The notes under the pieces: model-generated
Seen by the model: the letters and a program-made list of their open reading frames with translations, nothing else
The model's database searches: none
Told to the model about the DNA's origin: nothing
Shown: positions 13,223-21,134 of the stretch, piece after piece
How the letters are laid out: each line of letters begins with the position of its first letter
Numbering within the stretch: position 1 is the stretch's first letter
Assembly (NCBI RefSeq): GCF_947503385.1
Contig: NZ_CANNDO010000002.1
Span: forward strand, 1-64,000
Direction of reading: 5' to 3'
Origin: an uncultured Tateyamaria sp.
GTDB lineage: Bacteria > Pseudomonadota > Alphaproteobacteria > Rhodobacterales > Rhodobacteraceae
Length of the DNA: 64,000 nt
Made by a program: the position numbers and the translations under genes

Positions 13223-15627
13223 CTGCCGTCTCCGTCTGTGTCGGCGTCGTTTGCGTCGTCGTCGCCGACGGACGGGTCGATCTCGGGCTGGGGTTCGGGC
13301 GATTGCGCGGCAGTGGCCCCTGCCTGTTGCAGCGTTTCGGGATTGCGCAGCCAGACATCGCGCTGCGCAAAGGGAATTTCGATCCCTTCGGCGGCAAAGC
13401 GTTCTGCAATCTGGTGGTTGATGTCGTTGCGCACGCTCAGCGACCAGTTCACATCGCGCAAAATGATCCTCAGTTCAAAATCCAGACTGTCCGCGCCAAA
13501 ACCGGCAAAAAGGATCATCGGCGCGGGATTGGCCAGCGCCATGGGGTGCGCCTCTGCGATCTCGCGCAGGATGCCTTCGACACGCCGGGTGTCGGTGCCG
13601 TACGCCACCCCCACAGAGATGATCACCCGGCCCACCGTATTGCCGCGGGTGTAGTTCGTGACCGTGCCCGAGATCAGATCGGCGTTGGGCACAATCACGT
13701 CCGTACGGTCGAATGTCTCGATCCGGGTGGACCGGACAGAGATATTGCGCACATAGCCCATCTGCCCGCCCACCTCGATCCAGTCCCCTTCGGAAATGGG
13801 CCGTTCGATCAGCAGGATGATGCCGGAGACAAAATTCGACACGATGGTTTGCAGGCCAAATCCAATGCCAACCGACAGCGCACCAGCAACGATGGCAATG
13901 TTGGACAGGTCAATGCCAGCCGACGTTATCGCAACCAGCGCCGCCAGAAAAATACCGACATAACCGACACCCGCGACGACAGCAGTCTGACCACCGGTAT
14001 CAAGCTTGGTCTTGGGCAAAACCGACGTGCGCAGCGCGGCTTGCGCCCCACGGGTCAGCGCATACCCCAGCGCAAACACAACGATCAGCATAAAGAAGCT
14101 GCCGGGCGAAATCGTGATATCCCCGATGGTCAGGCCGTTGCGCAACCGGTCCCACAGATCAGTGAGGTCCGTGATGCGCGCGCCCCAGATCAGCGACAGC
14201 GGGATCGCTGCGGCAAGGATCAGGGCAAAGCCCACCAGCGTGGGGATCAGGCTTTCTGCGACGGAATGGCCGGGGCGCAGCGCGCTATAGATATCACGCA
14301 CCAATTGTTGCAGCAGCGCCAGAACGCCAAACAGCGCCAGCGTCTGGATCGCAGGGTAGATCAACGCCTTGGACGCAACACCGTAGCCAAGGGCCGCCAA
14401 TACCGGCGCCAAGGCACCGACAATGATCGCGCCCTGCCCCAAGAGCCGGATCACCCGCGCACCAAAGGCGCGTTCAGTCTGGCCGTCGCTTTCCGCTTCG
14501 CGCAGGTTGCGGCGCATCAGCCAGCCGATCCGCAACGTCAACAGCGACGCCACCACGATCAGCGGGAAATGCAGCACCGCCCGCGTGGCAAGGCTGTAGC
14601 GTTCGAACTCCGAAAACTGGTTGGTCAGGTACGACAGCGCCACAACCACACCAAGGATGAATGCATAGATCCGCCCCTCGGTCCGCCGTTCGGGCGGCAG
14701 CGTCAGCGGCGTTGGCAACGCCTCATCGCGCGGAAAAATGCGGCTGGCCAGCCAGAGCGCAAAGAAGATGGTAAAGCCCATGGGCTCCATCGCGCTCAAC
14801 AACACTTCGGCACGCGGGCCAAACAGGTCGGTCGCCCCCAACGCGCGCAGCAGCGCAAAGAGGCCCAACATGGGCAAGACGATCTGGCCCAGCGACACGA
14901 CAAAACCCGCAACACCAGAGCCGGTATGCGTATCGGCACGCTGGATACGGGTGGCAAGCGCCTCGCTCCACCGTCGGGACCGCGCCAGCAGCGCCACGCC
15001 AAGGATCACCAGCCCGATCACCAGCGGCAGGTTGTCCTGCGCCTGCGCCCGCGTGGCGGGGTTGCGCCATGCCTGCGACATGCCCGCCGCAGTGGCCGCC
15101 ACAGTTTCCTGCACGTCTCGCCATGCTTCGGGCCAGAGGCCGGGATTCACGGGCCACGGCCCCATGTTCAGTAACTGATCGGCCTGACGTTGGCGCAGAA
15201 TTTCGTCGATCTCGCCCACAATGCCGCCCGCCCGGCTAAACGCCTCTTCTGCGGTGCGGCGGGGGGTGCTGAGCCGTTCCAGCTGCGCATTCAGTTCGGC
15301 CCTGCGTGCCGCGATCTCGGTCGGTTCGGACCCGCCCTCTTCCGGCACAGGGCCAAGGGCGGCGATCTGCTCGCGCAATGTGGCGATGCGGCTGGCATTC
15401 GCGTTCAGTTGCTCTTGAAAGCGTCCGCGCCAGTCGACAATCTCGGCGCGCAGATTGTCGAACGCCTCGTCCGATGCACGGGCCGTTTCCACGGCGCGTT
15501 CGGCGCGGCTGGCCACGGTTTCCCATGCTTCGTAGTTTGGGCCGTTAGTGTCCTGCGCCCACAGGGCAACGGCAAAAAAGAGGGCCGCGACCAGCGCAAG
15601 CCCCGCCCGTATCGATGCAACTCTCAT
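13219..15627 (-). CDS. Large mechanosensitive channel, MscS family with DUF3772
   Basis: 802 residues from ATG 15627 (MRVASIRAG). A signal peptide (about 1-25, cleaving after LWA), a periplasmic helical region with EEGGSEPTEIAARRAELNAQ, then about ten membrane segments and the MscS pore/beta domain (about 560-770: LSVGIGFGLQTIVSNFVSGIILL split over the conserved pore helix, LIERPISEGDWIEVGG, NADLISGTVTNYT). The C-terminal tail is acidic. It gates in response to membrane tension and would release solutes on osmotic downshock. The start overlaps the cysK stop, which ties it to the cysK-trg group. Confidence 0.9.
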   Translation of the reverse strand: MRVASIRAGLALVAALFFAVALWAQDTNGPNYEAWETVASRAERAVETARASDEAFDNLRAEIVDWRGRFQEQLNANASRIATLREQIAALGPVPEEGGSEPTEIAARRAELNAQLERLSTPRRTAEEAFSRAGGIVGEIDEILRQRQADQLLNMGPWPVNPGLWPEAWRDVQETVAATAAGMSQAWRNPATRAQAQDNLPLVIGLVILGVALLARSRRWSEALATRIQRADTHTGSGVAGFVVSLGQIVLPMLGLFALLRALGATDLFGPRAEVLLSAMEPMGFTIFFALWLASRIFPRDEALPTPLTLPPERRTEGRIYAFILGVVVALSYLTNQFSEFERYSLATRAVLHFPLIVVASLLTLRIGWLMRRNLREAESDGQTERAFGARVIRLLGQGAIIVGALAPVLAALGYGVASKALIYPAIQTLALFGVLALLQQLVRDIYSALRPGHSVAESLIPTLVGFALILAAAIPLSLIWGARITDLTDLWDRLRNGLTIGDITISPGSFFMLIVVFALGYALTRGAQAALRTSVLPKTKLDTGGQTAVVAGVGYVGIFLAALVAITSAGIDLSNIAIVAGALSVGIGFGLQTIVSNFVSGIILLIERPISEGDWIEVGGQMGYVRNISVRSTRIETFDRTDVIVPNADLISGTVTNYTRGNTVGRVIISVGVAYGTDTRRVEGILREIAEAHPMALANPAPMILFAGFGADSLDFELRIILRDVNWSLSVRNDINHQIAERFAAEGIEIPFAQRDVWLRNPETLQQAGATAAQSPEPQPEIDPSVGDDDANDADTDGDGR

Positions 15628-16682
15628 CAAACGTCCTCAAACACACCGGGAATGGAGGCCGGTCCGCGATCAAGCCAGCCGGGCACCGGCAAGTCTTTTT
15701 CGCGCAGGAAATCCGGGTTGAACAGTTTTGACTGATACCGTGTGCCAAAGTCGCACAAGATGGTGACGATGGTGTGGCCCGGTCCAAGGTCGCAGGCCAG
15801 ACGGATCGCGCCCGCCACGTTCACACCTGTAGAGGCCCCCATGCACAGCCCTTCCTCTTGCAGAAGGTCAAAGACGATGGGCAGTGCCTCGGTGTCAGGC
15901 ACGTTGTAGGCAAAATCGGGCTTGAACCCTTCGAGGTTGGCCGTGATGCGCACTTGCCCGATACCTTCGGCGATGGACCCGCCCTGCATCGCAATCTCGC
16001 CCGTGGTGTAATAGCTAAAGAGGCCCGCACCGTCGGGATCGGCGATGCCGATCTTGACGCCTTTGGGCTGCAAAACTTCGGCCACACCGGCCAATGTCCC
16101 GCCCGAACCTACGGCACAGATAAATCCATCAACCTTGCCATCCGTCTGTTCCCAGATTTCGGGCCCCGTGGTTTCGACATGCGCCTGCCTGTTGGCGGTG
16201 TTGTCGAACTGGTTGGCCCAGATCGCACCATTCGGTTCCGTTTTGGCAAGTTCGGCAGCCAAACGTCCGGAATACCGCACAAAATTGTTGGGATTGCGAT
16301 AGGGGGCCGCCGGAACCTGCACCAATTCCGCACCGGCAAGGCGCAGCATGTCTTTCTTTTCCTGGCTCTGGGTTTCGGGGATGACGATCACCGTCTTGAA
16401 CCCCATCGAAGCCCCGACCAGCGCCAGACCAATACCCGTGTTCCCGGCGGTGCCTTCGACAATCGTGCCGCCTGGGCGTAACTCTCCGCTGGCCACGGCG
16501 TGTTTGATGATCGACAAGGCGGCGCGGTCCTTGACCGACTGGCCCGGATTCATGAATTCAGCCTTGCCCAGAATGGTGCATCCCGTCTCTTCGCTGGCGC
16601 GGCGCAGCTTGATCAGGGGCGTGTTGCCAACGGCAGCGGCAAGGTCGGGGGCAAACTGCATCGGGGTCATCCTTTTGGCCAT
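15627..16682 (-). CDS. cysK: Cysteine synthase A
   Basis: 351 residues, PLP fold type II. The PLP lysine is K51 (NPGQSVKDRAA); EGTAGNTGIGLA binds substrate and GSGGTLAGV the cofactor phosphate. It makes cysteine from O-acetylserine and sulfide. The N terminus has in-frame ATGs at 16682, 16670 and 16661; only the third has an AGGA 8 bp upstream, so the protein may begin at MQFAPD. In Rhodobacter sphaeroides cysK follows trgAB in the tellurite-resistance locus, and the same order occurs here. Confidence 0.93.
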   Translation of the reverse strand: MAKRMTPMQFAPDLAAAVGNTPLIKLRRASEETGCTILGKAEFMNPGQSVKDRAALSIIKHAVASGELRPGGTIVEGTAGNTGIGLALVGASMGFKTVIVIPETQSQEKKDMLRLAGAELVQVPAAPYRNPNNFVRYSGRLAAELAKTEPNGAIWANQFDNTANRQAHVETTGPEIWEQTDGKVDGFICAVGSGGTLAGVAEVLQPKGVKIGIADPDGAGLFSYYTTGEIAMQGGSIAEGIGQVRITANLEGFKPDFAYNVPDTEALPIVFDLLQEEGLCMGASTGVNVAGAIRLACDLGPGHTIVTILCDFGTRYQSKLFNPDFLREKDLPVPGWLDRGPASIPGVFEDV

Positions 16683-16715
16683 GTTTCTTGGGTGTAGCGG
16701 GCCGCAGGCATGACC

Positions 16716-17822
16716 TCAACCCATCCGAAGCCGCGCCCGGTGATGCGCCAGCCAGTAGACCAGCAGCGTCAGCGGCGCGTTTGCAGTGCGCCGGTCCTCG
16801 GCCATGGCCAGCAGGTCGGCAAAGTCGATCAGGTGACTGCGGATATTTTCACCTTCGTCGACAGCCCCGCCAACTTCGGCGGCATCATCCGGCAGATCAC
16901 ACAAACCGACAAACAGGTGAAAGAAATCCGTGGCAGCGCCGGGTGAGGCATAGCATTCGCCCACAGGCTCCAGTCGACCAAGGGTCAGGTGCGCCTCCTC
17001 TTGCGCCTCGCGTCGGGCCGCGTCTTCGGGCGCCTCGCCGGGATCAATTAGCCCCGCCACGGGTTCCAGTTGCCACAGAACCGGGTCGGCCCGCCCAATC
17101 GGGCCAAGGCGGATTTGTTCGACCAACAGCACACGGTCGCGTACGGGGTCGTAGGGCAACAGAATGGCCGCGTCGGTGCTGACAAACACCGCGCGGTCCA
17201 GCGTGTCAGACATGGAGCCGTCGAAATGCGCGTGCCGCAGCGCGATTTCCTCCAGCGCGAAAAAGTCGGAATAGGGCTGCGTGCGGCGCACAATCTCGAC
17301 CGCGCCGTCTATCGTCCCTGCCCCGTGGCGGCCTTGCTGTGCGAGCACTTTGCTCCACGCGCGGGCACGGATGCGGGGAAAGCGGCGGGCAATTTCGGTT
17401 GCGGGGACGGTGCCGAACCCGGCCATGACCTCTTGAGCGGCGAACGCGGTCATGTCGCCCCACTTGCGGACCCAGCCGTCAAGATCCCACGGGCCTGCCG
17501 CCGTCCAATCCGGCGTGTCCGAAACATAGACATCTGCCGTCAGCCCAGACGCGGTTGTGCAAGGCACCACGTCAAACTGAAAACCGGCCTCGTAGTAGTC
17601 AAGCCGCGCGCGGTCCGTTTCGGTCAGGCCCGAGACAACGATACCCGGTGCCGCGCTGCCCTTGTCCGGGGTCAGCATCGGGAACGGGCCTTCGGCGACA
17701 GCGTCCGTGCGGTATCCCGGCAAGCTGTCATCGGTCACATCAAGGCTGTTGAGCGCGCGGCCCAGCACAAGGGCGAGCAGCGGCCTGTGCCGTAACGTGC
17801 CAAAAAAGAACATGCGGGACAT
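16716..17822 (-). CDS. trgB: TrgB: gamma-glutamylcyclotransferase-like domain fused to NUDIX hydrolase
   Basis: About 368 residues. The first part (MSRMFFFGTLRHRPLLALVLGR to about 150) is an AIG2/GGCT-like fold with the YGTL-type motif FFGTL. The second (about 190-340) is a NUDIX ADP-ribose pyrophosphatase type with the box GLIDPGEAPEDAARREAQEE; the glycine after EE is replaced by H. TrgB of Rhodobacter has this layout and is linked to tellurite resistance, though its reaction is unsettled. Starts at 17837 and 17813 are alternatives; all overlap or adjoin the trgA stop. Confidence 0.85.
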   Translation of the reverse strand: MSRMFFFGTLRHRPLLALVLGRALNSLDVTDDSLPGYRTDAVAEGPFPMLTPDKGSAAPGIVVSGLTETDRARLDYYEAGFQFDVVPCTTASGLTADVYVSDTPDWTAAGPWDLDGWVRKWGDMTAFAAQEVMAGFGTVPATEIARRFPRIRARAWSKVLAQQGRHGAGTIDGAVEIVRRTQPYSDFFALEEIALRHAHFDGSMSDTLDRAVFVSTDAAILLPYDPVRDRVLLVEQIRLGPIGRADPVLWQLEPVAGLIDPGEAPEDAARREAQEEAHLTLGRLEPVGECYASPGAATDFFHLFVGLCDLPDDAAEVGGAVDEGENIRSHLIDFADLLAMAEDRRTANAPLTLLVYWLAHHRARLRMG

Positions 17823-17827
17823 GCGCG

Positions 17828-18268
17828 TCAGCGCCATCTGCGCCAGGCAATTTCGGTTGCGATCCCGGTCAGGACGCCCCCGATTGCCACGGTTCCCCAG
17901 ATTTGAATGGTCGACATCAGGATCACCCATTCTGCGCCGATCTCGAACACGGCTGTCAGCGCCTCGCCCGCACCGTCATAGCGGTTCTTCATCGCAAGGC
18001 GCGTCATCTCGTTGCAGGACTGGATGAACAGGCCCCAGAACACCAGCACAACGCCGCCCGTCAGGCCCACATTGACGGCAGATGTCCAGCCCCGTCCCGC
18101 GCGCCGTCCGATGAACACCCAACCCACGGCAAGACCCAACAGAACGTTCACATGAACGAACCAGCCAAAATTGGTGTCCTCTTCGAACAGGCGCATCACC
18201 ATGCCTGACACGACAAAAGCGAGGATCGCCAACCCCATTGCGCCAACCAGTTTGGCTGCGTCAGGCAT
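17828..18268 (-). CDS. trgA: Tellurite-resistance membrane protein TrgA
   Basis: 146 residues with four membrane segments (VGAMGLAILAFVVSGMVM, FVHVNVLLGLAVGWVFIG, VNVGLTGGVVLVFWGLF, TIQIWGTVAIGGVLTGIA). N-terminal MPDAAKLVGA and the motif QSCNEMTRLAMKNRYDG fit the TrgA family known only from Rhodobacterales. Order trgA-trgB-cysK with 4-10-bp overlaps matches R. sphaeroides. The mechanism is unknown; a membrane-stress role is as likely as a specific tellurite role, given the cfa and phr neighbours. Confidence 0.88.
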   Translation of the reverse strand: MPDAAKLVGAMGLAILAFVVSGMVMRLFEEDTNFGWFVHVNVLLGLAVGWVFIGRRAGRGWTSAVNVGLTGGVVLVFWGLFIQSCNEMTRLAMKNRYDGAGEALTAVFEIGAEWVILMSTIQIWGTVAIGGVLTGIATEIAWRRWR

Positions 18269-18287
18269 TGGCGTAATCCATCATGGT

Positions 18288-19496
18288 TTATCCGAGACGT
18301 TTGATTGTGATCTGCGTTACGTCGCAGTTGGCACTTTCGAACGTGGCCGCGCAAGAGGTGAGGTAAAAATTCCACATCCGGCGAAAGCGGCTGTCAAATC
18401 CCATATCGGCGATCTGGTCCCACTTTTCGTTGAACGTCTCGTGCCAGCGGCGCAGCGTGATGTTGTAGCTTTGACCGAATTCCACGGACCGCTCCACCGC
18501 CAGTCCCGCCTTTTGCACCTGCGTGCGCAAGGCAGAGGGGCTGGGCAGCATCCCGCCCGGAAAGATGTATTTCTGAATGAAATCCACGCCTCGCTGGTAT
18601 ACATCCCAGCGTCTGTCGGTGACGGTGATGATCTGGAGCGTGGCGTTCTTGCCGGGTTTGAGCCGTTCGCGCACTGTCTCAAAGTAGGTCGGCCAGTATT
18701 TCTGGCCCACGGCTTCGAACATCTCGATCGAGGCGATGCCATCATAGGTGCCACGTTCATCCCGGTAATCCTGCAACTTGAATTCGACCTGACCGGAAAG
18801 ACCTGCTTTTTCAATGCGTTTCTGAGCGTACTTAAACTGTTCTTCGCTGATGGTCAGGCCCGTGACCTTGAGACCGCGTTCCTTGGCTGCGTATTCCGCA
18901 AACCCGCCCCAGCCGCAGCCGATTTCCAGAATGTGATCCCCCGGCTGGGCCCCCATCTGGTCCACCATGCTGGCATATTTGGCGATTTGGGCGGCCTCAT
19001 GGCTTTCCTGTCCGGTCTCGAACAGGGCCGAGGAATAGGTCATCGTCTCGTCCAGCCAGAGGCTATAGAAATCGTTGCCCAGATCGTAGTGATAGCTGAT
19101 GTTCTTGCGCGCCTGTTCCTTGTGATTGCGCTGCAACCAGAACCGGAACTTTTCAAAGCGGCGCACTAGCCCCATGCCCGGAAAACCATCATAGATGTCT
19201 TCGTTGTCGGCGTGGACCCAATCCATAAAGGCCTGAAGGTCCGGCGTGCTCCACCATTCGTCGAGATAAGCGTCACAGAAACCCAGATCGCCCTCGCGGA
19301 TCAGCCGGGCAAACAGGTCTTTGTTGTGGATGTGCACCGCGGCCACAGGTCCGGGATTTGGCCCCTCGACCCGAAAGGTTCGGCCATCGGGCAACACAAA
19401 GTCGAGCCGCCCGGTATTTGTATTCTGCGCCATGGAAAAAACGCGGGCAAAATAGCGCGGCAGATGGCTTTGGCCATCAGTGTTGGTCAGGATCAT
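18288..19496 (-). CDS. cfa: Cyclopropane-fatty-acyl-phospholipid synthase
   Basis: 402 residues from ATG 19496 (MILTNTDGQSHLPRYF), which has GGGAGAG just upstream; the frame stays open to the phr stop but has no better start. SAM-binding site ILEIGCGWGGFAEYA, then GLTISEEQ and the CFA-specific SIEMFEAVG, PGGMLPS and RRMWNFYL. It uses SAM to methylenate unsaturated acyl chains in the membrane. In Rhodobacter a CFA-synthase gene neighbours the photolyase gene and belongs to the singlet-oxygen response, which fits the promoter upstream of phr. Confidence 0.93.
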   Translation of the reverse strand: MILTNTDGQSHLPRYFARVFSMAQNTNTGRLDFVLPDGRTFRVEGPNPGPVAAVHIHNKDLFARLIREGDLGFCDAYLDEWWSTPDLQAFMDWVHADNEDIYDGFPGMGLVRRFEKFRFWLQRNHKEQARKNISYHYDLGNDFYSLWLDETMTYSSALFETGQESHEAAQIAKYASMVDQMGAQPGDHILEIGCGWGGFAEYAAKERGLKVTGLTISEEQFKYAQKRIEKAGLSGQVEFKLQDYRDERGTYDGIASIEMFEAVGQKYWPTYFETVRERLKPGKNATLQIITVTDRRWDVYQRGVDFIQKYIFPGGMLPSPSALRTQVQKAGLAVERSVEFGQSYNITLRRWHETFNEKWDQIADMGFDSRFRRMWNFYLTSCAATFESANCDVTQITIKRLG

Positions 19497-19570
19497 GCTC
19501 TCTCCCATCAGCATGACTGTCAGGCTAACTGGACAGTCTGGCGGACGCAACCGTTCGGAGCCGTCCTCAT

Positions 19571-20989
19571 TCAAAAATCTCGGTTTTCATAAGCGCTTAG
19601 CGCGCGTTTGCGACCTTCGTCCGCAGCCACAATCGGGGCGGGATAGGTATCGGACGGCGACAAACCCCATGCGCGCGGTATGGCATCGAAATAGTCCAGT
19701 GCGTCCTCGTGCGGATTGCTGCGCCCCTCGGCGATCCAGCGGCTGACATAGGCGCGGTTCTTGTCGAATTTATCAAGCTGCGTGACCGGGTTGAACACCC
19801 GGAAATAGGGTGTCGCATCCGGCCCCGATCCCGCAGACCACTGCCAGCCCATCGCATTCGAGGCCGGGTCCCAGTCGATCAGGCAGTCTTCGAACCATTT
19901 TTGGCCAATCCGCCAGTCAGTCAACAGGTGCTTGGTCAGATAACTTGCCACGATCATGCGACCGCGATTGTGCATCCGGCCCGTTACGTACATCTCGCGC
20001 AGGGAGGCATCGACAAACTGGATACCCGTGCGCCCCTGTTTCCAAGCCGTGACCTCTTCGGTGTCCTCATCGGTGTTCCAAGGAAAGGCGTCCCAGTCGG
20101 GTTTCCAGTTGTCGGCCAGAATATGCGGCGTGTGATGCATCAGGTGATAGGCGAATTCGCGCCACACCAGTTCCTTGAGAAACGTCTCCGCCCCCGCTTT
20201 GCCCTCTTGGAGTGCCGCAAAACCTGCGTGCCAGCATTGGTGCGGGCTGATCTCTCCCAAGGCGAGGTTTTCGCTGAGGTTCGACGTGCGGTCAGCGGCA
20301 GGCAGGTCGCGCCCTGCATCATAGCCTGCGATCAGCTCGTCCGTGAAATAACCCAAGCGGTCGCGTGCCGCGTCTTCGCCCAAGCGCACAAAGGGGCGCA
20401 CGATCTCTGCCCCACGGCGCATGTCGCGGCCAAGATCCCAGTCCATGATGTCCTCACTGCCCGGCCACGTCTCGGGTGTGGGCACCTTGCCCGGCGTGGG
20501 CAGCGGCACGTCGACATCGCGGTCTTTCACCGCGCGCCAGAACGGGGTGTAGACCTTGTAAAAGCCGCCGGTCTTGGTCTCGGTTGTCCACGGCTCGAAC
20601 ATCAGGTGCCCGCCGTAGCTGCGCGCGTCGATATCCGCCTCTTTCAGGCGCGCCTTGATCTGAGTGTCGCGCACCACCGCCTGCGGATCATACAGCCGGG
20701 ACCAATAGACGGCCCCTGCCCCTGTATCCTTGATCAGCGCTTGCAGAACCGTCAGTGCGTCGCCCGACCGGCAGATCAGCCGACTGCCCTTGGCTTCGAG
20801 CGATTGGGCCACATGCGCCGCACCCAGGCCCCAGCGCCATTTTGGGGCTGCGCCCAGATCGTTGATACTGTCATCGCGGATGACAACAGGGATCACGGGC
20901 CGCCCCGTTTTGCAGGCGGCGGCAAAGGCGGTGTGGTCGCTCAGACGCAGGTCGCGCCGGAACCACATGATAATGGGGGAGCTGCTCAC
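19571..20989 (-). CDS. phrB: Deoxyribodipyrimidine photolyase, cryptochrome/photolyase family
   Basis: 472 residues from GTG 20989. The N-terminal antenna domain (IIMWFRRDLRLSDHTAF) and the C-terminal FAD domain (MHNRGRMIVASYLTKHLL, DPASNAMGWQW, SGSDAT-like SGPDATPYFRVFNP) are complete. It repairs UV-induced cyclobutane dimers with blue light. It heads the leftward phr-cfa-trgAB-cysK-mscS-alaX run and is preceded by a sigma-E-like promoter. Confidence 0.94.
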   Translation of the reverse strand: MSSSPIIMWFRRDLRLSDHTAFAAACKTGRPVIPVVIRDDSINDLGAAPKWRWGLGAAHVAQSLEAKGSRLICRSGDALTVLQALIKDTGAGAVYWSRLYDPQAVVRDTQIKARLKEADIDARSYGGHLMFEPWTTETKTGGFYKVYTPFWRAVKDRDVDVPLPTPGKVPTPETWPGSEDIMDWDLGRDMRRGAEIVRPFVRLGEDAARDRLGYFTDELIAGYDAGRDLPAADRTSNLSENLALGEISPHQCWHAGFAALQEGKAGAETFLKELVWREFAYHLMHHTPHILADNWKPDWDAFPWNTDEDTEEVTAWKQGRTGIQFVDASLREMYVTGRMHNRGRMIVASYLTKHLLTDWRIGQKWFEDCLIDWDPASNAMGWQWSAGSGPDATPYFRVFNPVTQLDKFDKNRAYVSRWIAEGRSNPHEDALDYFDAIPRAWGLSPSDTYPAPIVAADEGRKRALSAYENRDF

Positions 20990-21015
20990 TCTCGGTTTCC
21001 GTAACTGTTTGGTAA

Positions 21016-21044
21016 TCTTACGTAGGGCGTGCGGATATGGATCA
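21016..21044 (-). promoter_or_regulatory. Sigma-E (RpoE-ChrR type) promoter upstream of phrB
   Basis: On the minus strand TGATC (21044-21040) and TAAGA (21020-21016) are 19 bp apart and 27 bp before the phr start codon. The Rhodobacter RpoE consensus is TGATC and TAAGA with about 18 bp between them, and phrA is a known member of that singlet-oxygen regulon. Both hexamer cores match exactly. Regulation of this copy is inferred. Confidence 0.7.
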
Positions 21045-21082
21045 AGCCACGGGGACTTTACCCAAGGTCATCGCAAAGAAAT

Positions 21083-21108
21083 GGCCCCGGCACTGCCGCG
21101 CCGGGGCC
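21083..21108 (-). terminator. Terminator of the leftward BCCT gene
   Basis: The stem GGCCCCGGC pairs with GCCGGGGCC around an 8-nt loop. On the minus strand it is followed by ATTTCTTTG. It lies 27 bp beyond the BCCT stop codon. Confidence 0.7.
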
Positions 21109-21134
21109 TGTTTCTGTTGCCAAGGGCGGTCCGC

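Noticed and set aside
12479-15174. Long rightward open frames over alaX and the MscS gene
   Set aside because: They are antisense shadows of high-GC genes; their translations are Arg/Gln/His-rich without family motifs, while the leftward frames have clear domains.
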